In this document: piece by piece, positions 25,373-35,090 of the stretch | Layout: every line of letters starts with the position of its first letter | Numbering within the stretch: the first letter of the stretch is position 1 | Source of the DNA: an uncultured Victivallaceae bacterium | GTDB taxonomy: Bacteria; Verrucomicrobiota; Lentisphaeria; Victivallales; Victivallaceae | DNA length: 41,760 nucleotides | NCBI GenBank assembly: GCA_944389925.1 | Contig: CALXOD010000023.1 | Span: 1 to 41,760 of the forward strand | Direction: 5' to 3' | Made by a program: the position numbers and the translations under genes | The notes under the pieces: model-generated | What the model was told of the DNA's origin: nothing | The model's input: the letters and a program-made list of their open reading frames with translations, nothing else | Databases searched by the model: none

Positions 25373-27418
25373 ATGGGACTCTTTCAGCTGCATTCCAACT
25401 ACCAGCCGGCAGGGGATCAGCCGGAAGCCATCCGAACGCTGTCCCGACAGCTGCAAGCTGGACAACGGGAACAGATTCTGCTCGGAGTAACCGGTTCCGG
25501 CAAAACATTCACCCTGGCCAACGTGATTGCCCGACTGGACCGTCCGGTGCTGGTGTTGTCGCACAATAAAACGCTGGCGGCTCAGCTCTTCAGCGAGTTC
25601 AAGGGATTTTTCCCCGAAAACGCCGTGGAGTACTTCATCAGCTACTATGACTATTATCTGCCGGAATCCTATATTCCTCAGACAGACACCTATATCGCCA
25701 AGGATGCTTCCATCAACGAGAATATCGAAAAACTCCGCCTCTCCGCCACCGCCAGCCTCGTGGAACGCCGCGATGTGATCATCGTCGCCAGCGTCTCCTG
25801 TATCTACGGTCTGGGCTCTCCGGACGATTACGCCGACATGTGCGTTGTTCTGGAAATCGGCGACACCATCGGGCGCGATGAAGTGCTCCGGCGCCTGGTG
25901 GATATTCAGTATGAACGCAACGACACTGCCCCGGAAAAAGGCCAGTTCCGGGTGCGCGGCGACTCCGTGGATGTATACGAACCGCAGCGGGATGACTTCA
26001 TCCGCATCACCTTCTGGGGAGACGAAATCGAATCCCTGGAGCGTCGGAACGCCGTCAACGGCGCCGTCAAAACCCGTCCGCGAAAAGTAACGCTTTTCCC
26101 GTGCCGTCATTTCGTACTGCCGCAGGAGCGCATTGAAGCCGCCGCCGCGGGCATCACTGCGGAAATGCGCGCACGTGTTGCCGAATTTGAACAGGCCGGC
26201 CGACTGGTGGAGGCGCAGCGCCTCTACCAGCGCGTAACCTACGACCTGGAAATGATGCAGGAAATCGGCTATTGCAGCGGCATTGAAAATTATTCGATGT
26301 ATCTCTCCAACCGTTTACCGGGCAGTCGGCCGTATTGCCTTCTGGACTTTTTTCCGGACGACTTCCTGACTGTTATTGACGAGTCACATGTCACCCTGCC
26401 TCAGCTTCAGGCCATGTACAAGGCCGACCGGAACCGGAAACAGACGTTGATCGAACATGGCTTCCGTCTTCCCTCCGCCCTGGATAACCGTCCGTTGAAG
26501 TTCGACGAATTCGAAGCGCTCAAGGGCGACACCATCTATGTTTCCGCCACCCCCGGCCCCTATGAACTGGCGCGGGGCGGCAAACCGGTCGAACAGGTCG
26601 TGCGCCCCACCGGACTGCTGGACCCCCTCATCGAAGTCCGCCCGCTGGAAGGCCAGATCGACGACGTGATGGCGGAAATCCGTGCCGTCGCCGCCCGGGG
26701 CCAGCGCACCCTGGTAACCACCATGACCAAGAAAAGTGCAGAGCGGCTGGCCGATTATCTGACGGAACTGGGGATCAATACCAGTTATCTGCATTCCGAA
26801 ATGGACGCGCTGGAGCGGGTCCGAGTACTTACCCGGCTGCGTGCGGGAGATTTCGATTGCCTGATCGGCATCAACCTTCTGCGGGAAGGGATCGACCTGC
26901 CGGAAGTGGCACTGGTGGCGATTCTGGATGCGGACAAAGAGGGATTTCTACGTTCGGAGCGCTCACTGATACAGGTGGCGGGCCGGGCCGCGAGAAACGC
27001 TGACGGCCGAGTCATTCTTTACGGGGATACAGTTACCCCAAGTATGAAGGCGCTGATCGAAGGCAGTGCCGCACGCCGTGCCCGGCAGGAGGAATACAAT
27101 CGCCGGAACGGCATTGTCCCGAAAACCATCGTGCGCAATACCGTTCCGACCATCAACGAAGTGGTCACTGCGGGCGCACCGGTCAAAAAACGTCCGGTCC
27201 CCGCCCGTCTGGCCGGTACCGTTCTGGATACAGCCGGCACGGCGGACGGCGCAGTTGATCTCGACCGTCTGGGACTGAGCACGCAGGAGCTGGAGCAGTT
27301 TACCGCCGAATTGGAAAAGGAAATGCTCGAAGCCGCCGAGGCTCTCGAATTCGAACGCGCCGCCGATCTCCGGGATCGATTGAAAGCATTGGGAAAACTG
27401 AATTCAGGCGCCAAGTAA
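25373..27418 (+). CDS. uvrB: Excinuclease ABC subunit B
   Basis: UvrB is the damage-verifying helicase-like subunit of nucleotide excision repair. The 681-residue product is full length: Walker A GVTGSGKT at 38-45, the beta-hairpin region YYDYYLPESYIP near 91-102, the DESH box in VIDESHVT, helicase motifs GINLLREGIDLPE and QVAGRAARN, and the C-terminal UVR motif (LEKEMLEAAEALEFERAA) that contacts UvrC. It follows the metallohydrolase gene directly with only a weak ribosome site. No LexA-like box was recognised upstream. Confidence 0.97.
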   Translation: MGLFQLHSNYQPAGDQPEAIRTLSRQLQAGQREQILLGVTGSGKTFTLANVIARLDRPVLVLSHNKTLAAQLFSEFKGFFPENAVEYFISYYDYYLPESYIPQTDTYIAKDASINENIEKLRLSATASLVERRDVIIVASVSCIYGLGSPDDYADMCVVLEIGDTIGRDEVLRRLVDIQYERNDTAPEKGQFRVRGDSVDVYEPQRDDFIRITFWGDEIESLERRNAVNGAVKTRPRKVTLFPCRHFVLPQERIEAAAAGITAEMRARVAEFEQAGRLVEAQRLYQRVTYDLEMMQEIGYCSGIENYSMYLSNRLPGSRPYCLLDFFPDDFLTVIDESHVTLPQLQAMYKADRNRKQTLIEHGFRLPSALDNRPLKFDEFEALKGDTIYVSATPGPYELARGGKPVEQVVRPTGLLDPLIEVRPLEGQIDDVMAEIRAVAARGQRTLVTTMTKKSAERLADYLTELGINTSYLHSEMDALERVRVLTRLRAGDFDCLIGINLLREGIDLPEVALVAILDADKEGFLRSERSLIQVAGRAARNADGRVILYGDTVTPSMKALIEGSAARRARQEEYNRRNGIVPKTIVRNTVPTINEVVTAGAPVKKRPVPARLAGTVLDTAGTADGAVDLDRLGLSTQELEQFTAELEKEMLEAAEALEFERAADLRDRLKALGKLNSGAK

Positions 27419-27504
27419 CAGAACCACGCCCCCTCCTTTTGCTCCGGGTATCTCCCTTCCCCCCGTCGTCGTCTTCCCACCATCCTGTTACGGCAACCGG
27501 CATA

Positions 27505-27542
27505 AAATGACGGATCCATTCGTCATTTCAAAAAAATGACGG
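27505..27542 (+). repeat. AAATGACGG repeat cluster downstream of uvrB
   Basis: Direct copies of AAATGACGG lie at 27505-27513 and 27534-27542, with an inverted CGTCATTT at 27521-27528 between them, so the first and inverted copies can form a hairpin. They sit in the 263-base gap between convergent uvrB and the transhydrogenase operon. The rest of the gap up to the terminator is A+T-rich without a gene. Confidence 0.6.
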
Positions 27543-27613
27543 ATATTTTCATAACCTGTTAAAATAGAAGTAAAAAAACATCTATATCCCCTCTTTTCTG
27601 CTTTTTATTACAT

Positions 27614-27651
27614 AAAAAAACAGTCCGGAATTTCGGTAAAATTCCGGACTG
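27614..27651 (-). terminator. Strong terminator of the transhydrogenase operon
   Basis: A perfect 13-bp stem (27621-27633 with 27639-27651; arm CAGTCCGGAATTT) with a five-base loop is followed on the minus strand by seven T residues. It lies 30 bases after the stop of the GltD-like fusion gene. Confidence 0.92.
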
Positions 27652-27681
27652 CTCCATCCTGTTAAAACGCTGTGGCGGCCG

Positions 27682-29712
27682 TTATTTCTTCAACCGCCAG
27701 TCCAGCGCGCCCACCGGGCAGGCATTGATGCATTCGCCGCACTCCGCACAACTTTCCGGGAAGCCCCGGTCGAAAGCGGTCCCCACATAGGTGAAAAATC
27801 CGCGCCGCTTCGGCGAAAGCAGAGAAAGATTCACCACTTCCGAGCACACCTTTACGCAAATGCCGCATTTGATGCATTTGCCGCGGTCCTGAATAATCAC
27901 CGGATGCCGGGTATCGTAAACGACCGGCAGTTTTTCTCCCGGAATGGCGTCCGGCGAAGCACCACAGCGTTCCGCATGCTGCCGCAGTTTGCAATCGCCT
28001 TTAGCCGTGCAGCTGCATTCGATACAGCGCTTTCCTTCGCGCTGGATCTGTTCCGGCGTCATGGTGTGGCACACTTCGTGGAAGGTCGTGCGGCGTTCCT
28101 CCAGCGGAATCAACTCCTGTTTTTCCCGGTCGGCCTCGGAAACGTCCGTGCGCAGAAACACCAGATTTTCCTTCTTCAGACTCTGCCAATGCCCGCGCGA
28201 CACGTTTACCATCGGCTCGGGCCGGTATTCTTTCCCGGAGAACCCGCTGATGATTTCCAGCGCCATCACCCGGGCGGCCCCCACCGCCTCCACCACGGTC
28301 GCCGCACCGGAAACACAGTCTCCGGCGGCATAAACCCGATCGGCCACCCGCGACGCACCGGCGGCAATCCGCAAATTGCCGCGACGGTCCGTTTCCAGAC
28401 CGGCCGGTGCCAGCGTCGTCTGACCGATCGCCGCAATCACCGTATCCGCCACCACTTCAAAATCACTGCCCGCCACCGGCACCGGTTTGCGCCGTCCGGA
28501 GGCATCCGGTTCCCCGAGCTCCATCCGGCGGCAGGTCAGGACCAGGTGATCCCCTTCACGGCGCAACGATACCGGCGCTACCAGAAAATGGAACTGCACG
28601 CCTTCTTCGCGCGCCTCGTGGATTTCAATCTTTTCCGCCGGCATTTCCGCCTCGGTCCGGCGGTAGAAACAGTTGACGTCGGGACTCCCCAGCCGTACCG
28701 CGGTGCGAACACAGTCCATGGCAGTATTACCGCCGCCGATGACCACCACCTTGCCGGGATTCGCCCCTTTGTTGCCGGCGAGCGCCACTGCGCGGAGAAA
28801 ATCGATCCCCTGCAGCGCCAGCTCCTCGCCTTCACAACGCATTCCGGAAGCCTGCCAGCAGCCCACCGTAATCGCCACGGCATCAAAATCCCGCTTCAAC
28901 TCTTCGAGAGAGAGGTTTTCCCCCAGTTTGCGGTTATATTCGAACTGCACGCCGAGCCGATCGAAGTGCGCCAGCTCCCGATCCAGGATCTCCTTCGGCA
29001 GCCGGTAGGCGGGAATACCGTAACGCAGCATCCCCCCCGCCTGCGGCATGGCTTCGAAAATCGTCGCCGCCACCCCGTTGCGCCGCAGAAAATACGCCGT
29101 CGCCAGCCCCGCCGGCCCCCCGCCGACAATGGCCACGCGCCGCCCCGTTTCCGGCGGCAGCGTCTCCAGATACTCGTCGTAGTAAAGATCCGCGGCAAGA
29201 CGCTTGAAATCATTGATCGCCACCGGCTTGCCGTACACGTTCCGACGGCAGTCCTTTTCGCAGAAACGCGGACAGACCCGACCGATGCTCATCGGCAGCG
29301 GAATGCGCTCTTTGATAATCTTCAAGCTTTCCAGGAAATCGCCGTTCTTGCCGGCCCGGACGTATTCCTCCACCGATGCATGGGCCGGGCAGGCCATCGT
29401 GCAGGGGGCCTCGCAATCGCCGGTATGTTCGCTCAGCAGCAAATTCAGTGCCGTGCGGCGCATATCCTGCACCTCTTCGGAACTGGCATCCACATCCTGC
29501 CCGGGAGCCGGACGGCTGGAACAGGACGGCAGAAAACGACCGGTTTTCCGGTCCCGGACCACGCAGACAAAACAGCTGGTCGACTTGGAAATCCGCCGCT
29601 CTCCGCACAAGGTCGGAATGAAAATGCCGTTCGCCGTGGCAACCTCCAGAATGGTCTGGCCGGGAGCGGCGCTGACCGGTTTGCCGTCCAGAGTGAATTC
29701 AATCTTGTTCAT
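27682..29712 (-). CDS. 2Fe-2S/GltD-like/ferredoxin fusion subunit (StnC-like)
   Basis: The 676-residue flavoprotein is built in order. A NuoG-type [2Fe-2S] domain comes first (Cys36, 47, 50, 64). A GltD/NfnB-type oxidoreductase follows, with N-terminal cluster cysteines (100, 104, 108 and 147, 151, 155), FAD loop GGGPAG at 197-202, NAD(P) loop GGGNTAMD at 326-333 and AGD at 463-465. A linker rich in cysteine (563-583) leads to two ferredoxin-type [4Fe-4S] motifs (CIKCGICVKVC at 613, CAECGECINAC at 655). No [FeFe]-hydrogenase H-cluster motif is present. With the NuoE/NuoF-like partners this matches the Stn-type electron-bifurcating transhydrogenase layout. Starts in an ATGA overlap. Confidence 0.82.
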   Translation of the reverse strand: MNKIEFTLDGKPVSAAPGQTILEVATANGIFIPTLCGERRISKSTSCFVCVVRDRKTGRFLPSCSSRPAPGQDVDASSEEVQDMRRTALNLLLSEHTGDCEAPCTMACPAHASVEEYVRAGKNGDFLESLKIIKERIPLPMSIGRVCPRFCEKDCRRNVYGKPVAINDFKRLAADLYYDEYLETLPPETGRRVAIVGGGPAGLATAYFLRRNGVAATIFEAMPQAGGMLRYGIPAYRLPKEILDRELAHFDRLGVQFEYNRKLGENLSLEELKRDFDAVAITVGCWQASGMRCEGEELALQGIDFLRAVALAGNKGANPGKVVVIGGGNTAMDCVRTAVRLGSPDVNCFYRRTEAEMPAEKIEIHEAREEGVQFHFLVAPVSLRREGDHLVLTCRRMELGEPDASGRRKPVPVAGSDFEVVADTVIAAIGQTTLAPAGLETDRRGNLRIAAGASRVADRVYAAGDCVSGAATVVEAVGAARVMALEIISGFSGKEYRPEPMVNVSRGHWQSLKKENLVFLRTDVSEADREKQELIPLEERRTTFHEVCHTMTPEQIQREGKRCIECSCTAKGDCKLRQHAERCGASPDAIPGEKLPVVYDTRHPVIIQDRGKCIKCGICVKVCSEVVNLSLLSPKRRGFFTYVGTAFDRGFPESCAECGECINACPVGALDWRLKK

Positions 29713-31436
29713 CGGGTACTTCCCTCTCCTTTTTCGACTCGGCCGATCGCTTTCTTCGGACAGACTTCGATACAGCTGTTGCAGCGCGTGCAGAGACTGT
29801 TGTCCACCACGAAATCATCAGAAATCGCACCAACCGGACATCCTTTTATACACAGTTTGCACTTGATGCACCGGCTCTGATCCAGTTTTACATCCACCAG
29901 CGCCGAACAGCTCAAGGCCCGGCAGCGGTGCTGTTCGACATGTTCCAGGTATTCATTGCGGAAATAGCGCAGCGTGGCCAGCACCGGATTCGGCGCAGTC
30001 TGTCCCAGACCGCAGAGCGATCCCGCCCGGACTTTTTTGCCGAGGTCTTCCAGAAAATCCAGATCGGACAGCTGCCCTTTCCCCTCAGTAATCCGGCACA
30101 GCGTTTCGAACATCCGTTTGGTACCAACGCGGCAGAACGTGCATTTGCCACAGCTTTCCCGATGGGTGAAATCCAGAAAATAACGCGCTGTTTCCACCAT
30201 GCAGCGCTTCCGTCCGATCACGATCATCCCGCCGGACCCCATGATCGCTCCCAGGCTCCGCAGCGAATCGTAATCCACCGGCGTATCGAATTTCTCCACC
30301 GGAATACAGCCGCCGGACGGCCCGCCGGTCTGTACCGCCTTGACCTCATTCGGGTCGGCACCACCGATGTCAAACACGATCTCCGCCAGCGTGATCCCCA
30401 TCGGCACTTCCACCAGCCCCGGATACTTCAAATCGCCCGCCAGCGCGAACAATTTGGTCCCCTTGCTTCCGGCGGTACCGACGGAGGCGAATTTTTCGCC
30501 GCCCTCCCGCAGAATCAGCGGGATGTTGCCGAAGGTTTCCACGTTGTTGATCATTGTCGGATACCCCTTCCACCCGCTGTCGGTCGGGAAAGGCGGCCGG
30601 AAACGCGGCATCCCGCGCTTACCTTCGAGCGAATGAATCAGCGCAGTTTCTTCTCCACAGACAAAAGCGCCCGCGCCTTCCTTGATGATGATCTCCAGCT
30701 CACGCCCGTCAATCACGTTGAGCTTGTGCTCGTAAATCTGTTTAATGGCGATCTGCAGGTGCCGGATGGCCATCGGATATTCCGCCCGACAATAAATGAA
30801 CAAACGGGTGGCGCCGGTAGCGTGGGCCGCAATCAACATCCCTTCCAGCATCTGATGCGGCACGCTCTCCATCAGCGACCGGTCCATGAACGCCCCCGGA
30901 TCGCCTTCATCGGCATTGCAGATCAGAATCTTCTGTTCCGCCTGCTTCGCCGCCAGAAACCCCCATTTGTTCCCGGTGGGGAAACCACCGCCGCCGCGAC
31001 CGCGCAGCCCGGAAAGCTTCACCTCCGCCACAACCTCTTCCGGACGCATGGACAACGCCCGACGCAGCGCGACATAACCATCATGCGCCACATAGTCTTC
31101 AAACGAAACCGGGTTGATCCGTCCGGCCAGCGCCATCACCTTGACCAGTTCCTTGGCTTTGCGGCCCGCCGGGATTTCAAAACGGCCGACTTCGCTCAAA
31201 TTGAGAATCGCTTCCGCGGACTGTTCATCTCCCCGTACCTGGGAATAAAAAATAGAACGCCCGTCCGTCGTCACCACCTCCACCAGCGGTTCGGCGTAAC
31301 AATGGCCAATACAACCGGTCTCCTCCACCGGAATACCGTGGGCAATCGCCCGCAGCGACTCCAACACGGCCCCTGCCCCGGCGGCGATACCGCAGGAAGC
31401 GGTCCCAACCCGGATCTTCTGAATTCCAACATTCAT
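29709..31436 (-). CDS. NuoF/HydB-like flavoprotein subunit (StnB-like)
   Basis: This 575-residue subunit oxidises or reduces NAD(H) through FMN. A thioredoxin-like head (1-70) has Cys15, Cys42 and Cys46. The NuoF core has GLRGRGGGGFPTG (143-155) and CNADEGDPGAF (173-183) for FMN and NADH. The [4Fe-4S] ligands are Cys429, 432, 435 and 475. Two ferredoxin motifs close the protein (CIKCKLCIKGC at 523, CTRCNSCIEVC at 549). This is the HydB architecture of bifurcating complexes rather than the simpler NuoF of complex I. It overlaps both neighbours by ATGA, so the three subunits are co-translated. Confidence 0.88.
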   Translation of the reverse strand: MNVGIQKIRVGTASCGIAAGAGAVLESLRAIAHGIPVEETGCIGHCYAEPLVEVVTTDGRSIFYSQVRGDEQSAEAILNLSEVGRFEIPAGRKAKELVKVMALAGRINPVSFEDYVAHDGYVALRRALSMRPEEVVAEVKLSGLRGRGGGGFPTGNKWGFLAAKQAEQKILICNADEGDPGAFMDRSLMESVPHQMLEGMLIAAHATGATRLFIYCRAEYPMAIRHLQIAIKQIYEHKLNVIDGRELEIIIKEGAGAFVCGEETALIHSLEGKRGMPRFRPPFPTDSGWKGYPTMINNVETFGNIPLILREGGEKFASVGTAGSKGTKLFALAGDLKYPGLVEVPMGITLAEIVFDIGGADPNEVKAVQTGGPSGGCIPVEKFDTPVDYDSLRSLGAIMGSGGMIVIGRKRCMVETARYFLDFTHRESCGKCTFCRVGTKRMFETLCRITEGKGQLSDLDFLEDLGKKVRAGSLCGLGQTAPNPVLATLRYFRNEYLEHVEQHRCRALSCSALVDVKLDQSRCIKCKLCIKGCPVGAISDDFVVDNSLCTRCNSCIEVCPKKAIGRVEKGEGSTR

Positions 31437-31885
31437 TTGGCAGCATACTCCTTGAGAATTTTCACCGTTCCCTTGCGGTCGAGTTTGCCGAACACGCGGC
31501 CGTTAATGCTCATGACCGGAGCCAGACTGCAACATCCCAGGCAGGCCACCGTTTCCAACGAAAAATGTCCCCGCTCATCCGTCTCACCCGGCTTGATCTT
31601 CAGTTCGGCACTGATCCATTCCGAAATCAGCGGCGACCCCTTGATGTGACAGGCCGTCCCGTCACAGACGGCAATTTTGAACCGTCCCGGCTTCACCCGT
31701 TTGAACTGAGCGTAAAAACTCAACACCCCTTCCACTTCCACTGCCGGAATGCCGAAATATTCAGATACCGCGCAGATGGCCTCGTCCGATACATACCCGG
31801 CCTGTCCCTGCACCGCCTGCAGAGCCTTGATCAGATTGCTCGGGTCCCGCTCAATCTTCTCCAGAAAGTCATAATTGCTGTCCAT
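31433..31885 (-). CDS. NuoE/HydC-like [2Fe-2S] subunit (StnA-like)
   Basis: A 150-residue thioredoxin-fold ferredoxin with [2Fe-2S] ligands Cys74, Cys79, Cys115 and Cys119 (CDGTAC and CLGCC). This is the small partner of NuoF/HydB. An AAGGAG site lies 11 bases before the ATG at 31885. It is the first subunit gene; no clear promoter is visible in the 67 bases separating it from arnD, so transcription may start upstream of arnA or the promoter is atypical. Confidence 0.88.
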   Translation of the reverse strand: MDSNYDFLEKIERDPSNLIKALQAVQGQAGYVSDEAICAVSEYFGIPAVEVEGVLSFYAQFKRVKPGRFKIAVCDGTACHIKGSPLISEWISAELKIKPGETDERGHFSLETVACLGCCSLAPVMSINGRVFGKLDRKGTVKILKEYAAK

Positions 31886-31952
31886 GGAATCTCAAACTCC
31901 TTATCCACCAATAATGTGAATCGTTTTTGCCCTCTTTTTGCCGTGCCCCCTC

Positions 31953-32840
31953 TCACCGGGTCTGTACGGCCAGCCACCCTTCCCGACCGGGAAACGGTCG
32001 CGGCTCCATGCATCCTTCCGGCGCCGCCTGAAAACGCCGGGCGATCTCTCCCAGCGGCACAACAGAAAACCCCAGTGCCTTCACCCGCCGCAGATAATCC
32101 TCGAACATTCCGCGACAACGTCCGCCTTCGGCCTCCGCGTGAATGGTCAGTACATTCGGCCCATCCTCCCGCAGCAAGGCGATCTGGCGATCATTGTAAT
32201 TTTCGTCCGTCACCCCGTCACGCCCAAGCATTTCATCGTAAGTCGGCAGCGTCACCGGGATCTGAAGACGACTCAGCTTCTTCCCCTCCACCACCGGGTA
32301 AAACGGCGTCATTCCCCGACAGTCCGAATCAAAAGCGAAAGGGAAATCCGCCTTGACCAGCAGCAACCGGTCATTGGTCCGCCAGCCGGGGGTAGCGCTG
32401 GAAATCGGCATGGCACCGGTAATCCGCTGGAGCTCCTCCACGCCGCGCGCAAGTTCCTCCTGCATCTGCGCAGTGCTCATCCGGTCAATCTTCGCCTGGG
32501 AGCGATGGTGATCCCAGGCGTGAAATCCCACTTCGTGCCCCGCTTCCGCCGCCTGTCGGATCTGCGCCGCCAGCCGGCGACCGATCCGGGGTCCCGGCCA
32601 GGCGGTCCCCATCAGCACGATCTCCGGCCCATACAGCCCTGCGGCATCGGTACGCAGCATCTTCCACAAAAAGGCCGGTTTCAGCAGCCGCCACAGATGC
32701 CGTCCCATATTATCCGGTCCGACCGAAAAATAAAAGGTCCCCCGAACCTGATGCCGCGCCAGAATCTCACACAACGCAGGCACCCCGCGCGCCGTCCCCC
32801 GGTAGGTATCGACGTCAATTCTCAACCCGATGATTTTCAC
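31953..32840 (-). CDS. arnD: 4-deoxy-4-formamido-L-arabinose-phosphoundecaprenol deformylase
   Basis: ArnD is a polysaccharide-deacetylase-fold enzyme that removes the formyl group from undecaprenyl-phosphate Ara4FN before transfer of Ara4N to lipid A. The 295-residue product opens with LRIDVDTYRGT, the ArnD version of the deacetylase metal motif (Asp9, Asp11), and has GHEVGFHAWDHH for the metal histidines. The start is GTG at 32840 with GGAGG four bases upstream. It follows arnA by 27 bases in the same order as in enterobacterial arn operons, supporting ArnD over a generic chitin or peptidoglycan deacetylase. Confidence 0.87.
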   Translation of the reverse strand: MKIIGLRIDVDTYRGTARGVPALCEILARHQVRGTFYFSVGPDNMGRHLWRLLKPAFLWKMLRTDAAGLYGPEIVLMGTAWPGPRIGRRLAAQIRQAAEAGHEVGFHAWDHHRSQAKIDRMSTAQMQEELARGVEELQRITGAMPISSATPGWRTNDRLLLVKADFPFAFDSDCRGMTPFYPVVEGKKLSRLQIPVTLPTYDEMLGRDGVTDENYNDRQIALLREDGPNVLTIHAEAEGGRCRGMFEDYLRRVKALGFSVVPLGEIARRFQAAPEGCMEPRPFPGREGWLAVQTR

Positions 32841-32867
32841 GGTGCCTCCGCGCTTTTCGTTGCCAGA

Positions 32868-34859
32868 TCAGCGGGTGAATTCGCCGGAACGCATCGCCTC
32901 TTCGAGGAAGAAATTCAGCGTGGTTTCGATCGACTGATCCAGCGGAATCCGAGGCGTCCAGTCCAGCAGCTTCCGGGCATTGCGGATGCTCGGCACGCGA
33001 TGCTGCACGTCCTGATACCCTTTGCCGTAAAATGCGCCGCTCTCCACCACCAGATAACCGGCAAAAGGCGGAAAATGTTTGCGCAACGGATGTTTTTCGA
33101 ATTTTTCCACCAGCATTTCCGCCATCACCTTGATGCTGGCCTCGTTCGCGGGATTGCCGATGTTGATGATCTGGCCGTCGCACTTGCCGCCTTTGTTTTC
33201 AATAATGCGGAACAGCGCCTCCACCCCTTCGGAAATGTCCACGAAGCAGCGCTTCTGTTCGCCACCGTCGATCAACTGAATCGGCGACCCCTGAACCAGA
33301 TTGAGAATCAGCTGCGTAATAGCCCGGGAGGAGCCGATCCGCGCCGAATTCAGCGAATCCAGCCGCGGCCCGATCCAGTTGAAGGGCCGGAACAACGTGA
33401 ACGACAACTGGCCTTTGGCGCCATACGCCCAGATCACCCGGTCCAACAACTGTTTGCTGGTCGAATAGATCCAGCGCTGCATCCGGATCGGCCCGGTCAC
33501 CAGGCAGGAGTTATCCTCGTCGAAACTCGGATCCTGGCACATGCCGTACACTTCACTCGTGGACGGGAAGATAATGCGTTTTTTATATTTGACACAGTAC
33601 CGGACGATCCGCAGATTCTCTTCGAAATCCAGCTCGAACACCCGCAGCGGATTGCGCGTATATTCGATCGGTGTGGCGATCGCCACCAGCGGCAGTACAA
33701 TGTCACACTTGCGGATATGATATTCGATCCACTCCCGGTGGATGGAAATGTCCCCTTCGCGGAAATGAAATCCCGGACGATCCAGCAGATGATCGATATA
33801 ATTCGAACGCAGGTCAAGACCGTAAACCTCGTATTTGCCGCTGGCCAGCAGCCGCTCACTCAAATGACTGCCGATAAATCCGTTGACGCCGAGAATCAGC
33901 ACGCTTTTCTTGCGTCCGGCCTCCCGCATCCGTCGGGGATCATTCCCGAACACCATGTTTTTCACCACCCGCCCGTCCGCGGCAAACTGCTCGCCGGTCG
34001 TGCAGACCGAACCGTCAAACTGGGCCTGCCGTACCCGGATAGCACCTTCGCCGCAGGCAATCGTAAGCGGCGCAGACTGCAGCACCGTACCCGGAGCGGC
34101 ATCCCCTTCCCGATTCATGGCATCCACCGCCCAGAAAAAGCATTTGCGTTCCCCGAGGAAGGAAAATGCCCCCGGATAAGGCCGGGTCACTGCCCGTACC
34201 AGATTCCGGACTGCCGTGCTGGACTGTGTCCAGTCAATCTGGCCATCAGCGGGAGTACGTCCACCGAAGCAGGTGGCCTGCGATTCATCCTGAGCCCGGC
34301 GCGGCGCCTTACCGGCGAGCACCAGCGGCAGGGTACGCTTCAGCAGCACCGTCGTTGCAGCACAGGCTTTGTCAAAGAGTGTACGGGCGGTATCATCGTC
34401 ACTGATGGCGAAACGTTCCTGATCCACAATGTCTCCGGCATCTGCCCGGGCCGTCATGTAATGTAAAGTGACTCCGGTCTCCTTTTCACCGTTAATGATG
34501 GCCCAGTTGAGCGGCACCCGGCCACGGTATTTCGGCAGCAGCGAACCGTGCAAATTCAACGCGCCGTATTTCGGAATCTCCAAAATCGCCGGTTTGACGA
34601 GCGACCGGTAATAAAAGCTGAAAATCACCTCCGGCGCCATTGCCCGGATACGTTCGACCCAGACAGGGTGATTGATATCTTCGGGAGCGAAAACTTCAAT
34701 CCCCTTGTCCGCAGCGAGTTCTGCTACGGAGCCGAACCAGATGTTCTCAGCCGGGTTATCCCGGTGGGTAAATACGGCAGAGATCTCGAACCCCGCCTCC
34801 AACAGTGATTCGATTCCGACCCGGCCGATATTATGATATCCCAGCACGATACACTTCAT
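32868..34859 (-). CDS. arnA: Bifunctional UDP-L-Ara4N formyltransferase/UDP-glucuronate dehydrogenase
   Basis: ArnA oxidatively decarboxylates UDP-glucuronate and formylates UDP-Ara4N, for cationic modification of lipid A that lowers polymyxin binding. The 663-residue product is nearly the same length as E. coli ArnA. The formyltransferase triad falls at Asn102, His104 and Asp140, with HGSLLP. The SDR half begins at about 318 with [10 protein letters not shown], has STSEVYGMC with Glu436, and YSTSK with Tyr465 and Lys469. A GGAGGAG site precedes the ATG. arnB, arnC and arnT are not in the window, so the pathway must be completed elsewhere or is partial. Confidence 0.95.
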   Translation of the reverse strand: MKCIVLGYHNIGRVGIESLLEAGFEISAVFTHRDNPAENIWFGSVAELAADKGIEVFAPEDINHPVWVERIRAMAPEVIFSFYYRSLVKPAILEIPKYGALNLHGSLLPKYRGRVPLNWAIINGEKETGVTLHYMTARADAGDIVDQERFAISDDDTARTLFDKACAATTVLLKRTLPLVLAGKAPRRAQDESQATCFGGRTPADGQIDWTQSSTAVRNLVRAVTRPYPGAFSFLGERKCFFWAVDAMNREGDAAPGTVLQSAPLTIACGEGAIRVRQAQFDGSVCTTGEQFAADGRVVKNMVFGNDPRRMREAGRKKSVLILGVNGFIGSHLSERLLASGKYEVYGLDLRSNYIDHLLDRPGFHFREGDISIHREWIEYHIRKCDIVLPLVAIATPIEYTRNPLRVFELDFEENLRIVRYCVKYKKRIIFPSTSEVYGMCQDPSFDEDNSCLVTGPIRMQRWIYSTSKQLLDRVIWAYGAKGQLSFTLFRPFNWIGPRLDSLNSARIGSSRAITQLILNLVQGSPIQLIDGGEQKRCFVDISEGVEALFRIIENKGGKCDGQIINIGNPANEASIKVMAEMLVEKFEKHPLRKHFPPFAGYLVVESGAFYGKGYQDVQHRVPSIRNARKLLDWTPRIPLDQSIETTLNFFLEEAMRSGEFTR

Positions 34860-35000
34860 GGACGGTCTCCTCCAATAAAATAATAATGGATCCCCGATGA
34901 ATCCGGTTGAAAATACGATAAACCAACATAATATAGTATGAAAAAGATGCTTTTGCCAGAACAGGCGTGCAAAAAACGTCGTTCTTTCTGTAAAAGCGGC

Positions 35001-35028
35001 TTGCGTTCTATTTTTCCCGGTATATTTA
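35001..35028 (+). promoter_or_regulatory. Candidate promoter of the HdeD-like gene
   Basis: TTGCGT (35001-35006) and TATTTA (35023-35028) are 16 bases apart, about 60 bases before the start. The remaining arnA upstream region (34860-35000) is A+T-rich without a second clear hexamer pair. Confidence 0.4.
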
Positions 35029-35090
35029 TTAATTAGATTGAGGAAAAACCTCCGGTTGATTCTTTTAATTTTTCAAGGAGACGTTTCGCT

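Noticed and set aside
27682-29712. [FeFe]-hydrogenase catalytic subunit
   Set aside because: The ferredoxin-like cysteines suggested HydA at first, but there is no H-cluster motif and the core is a GltD-type flavoprotein.
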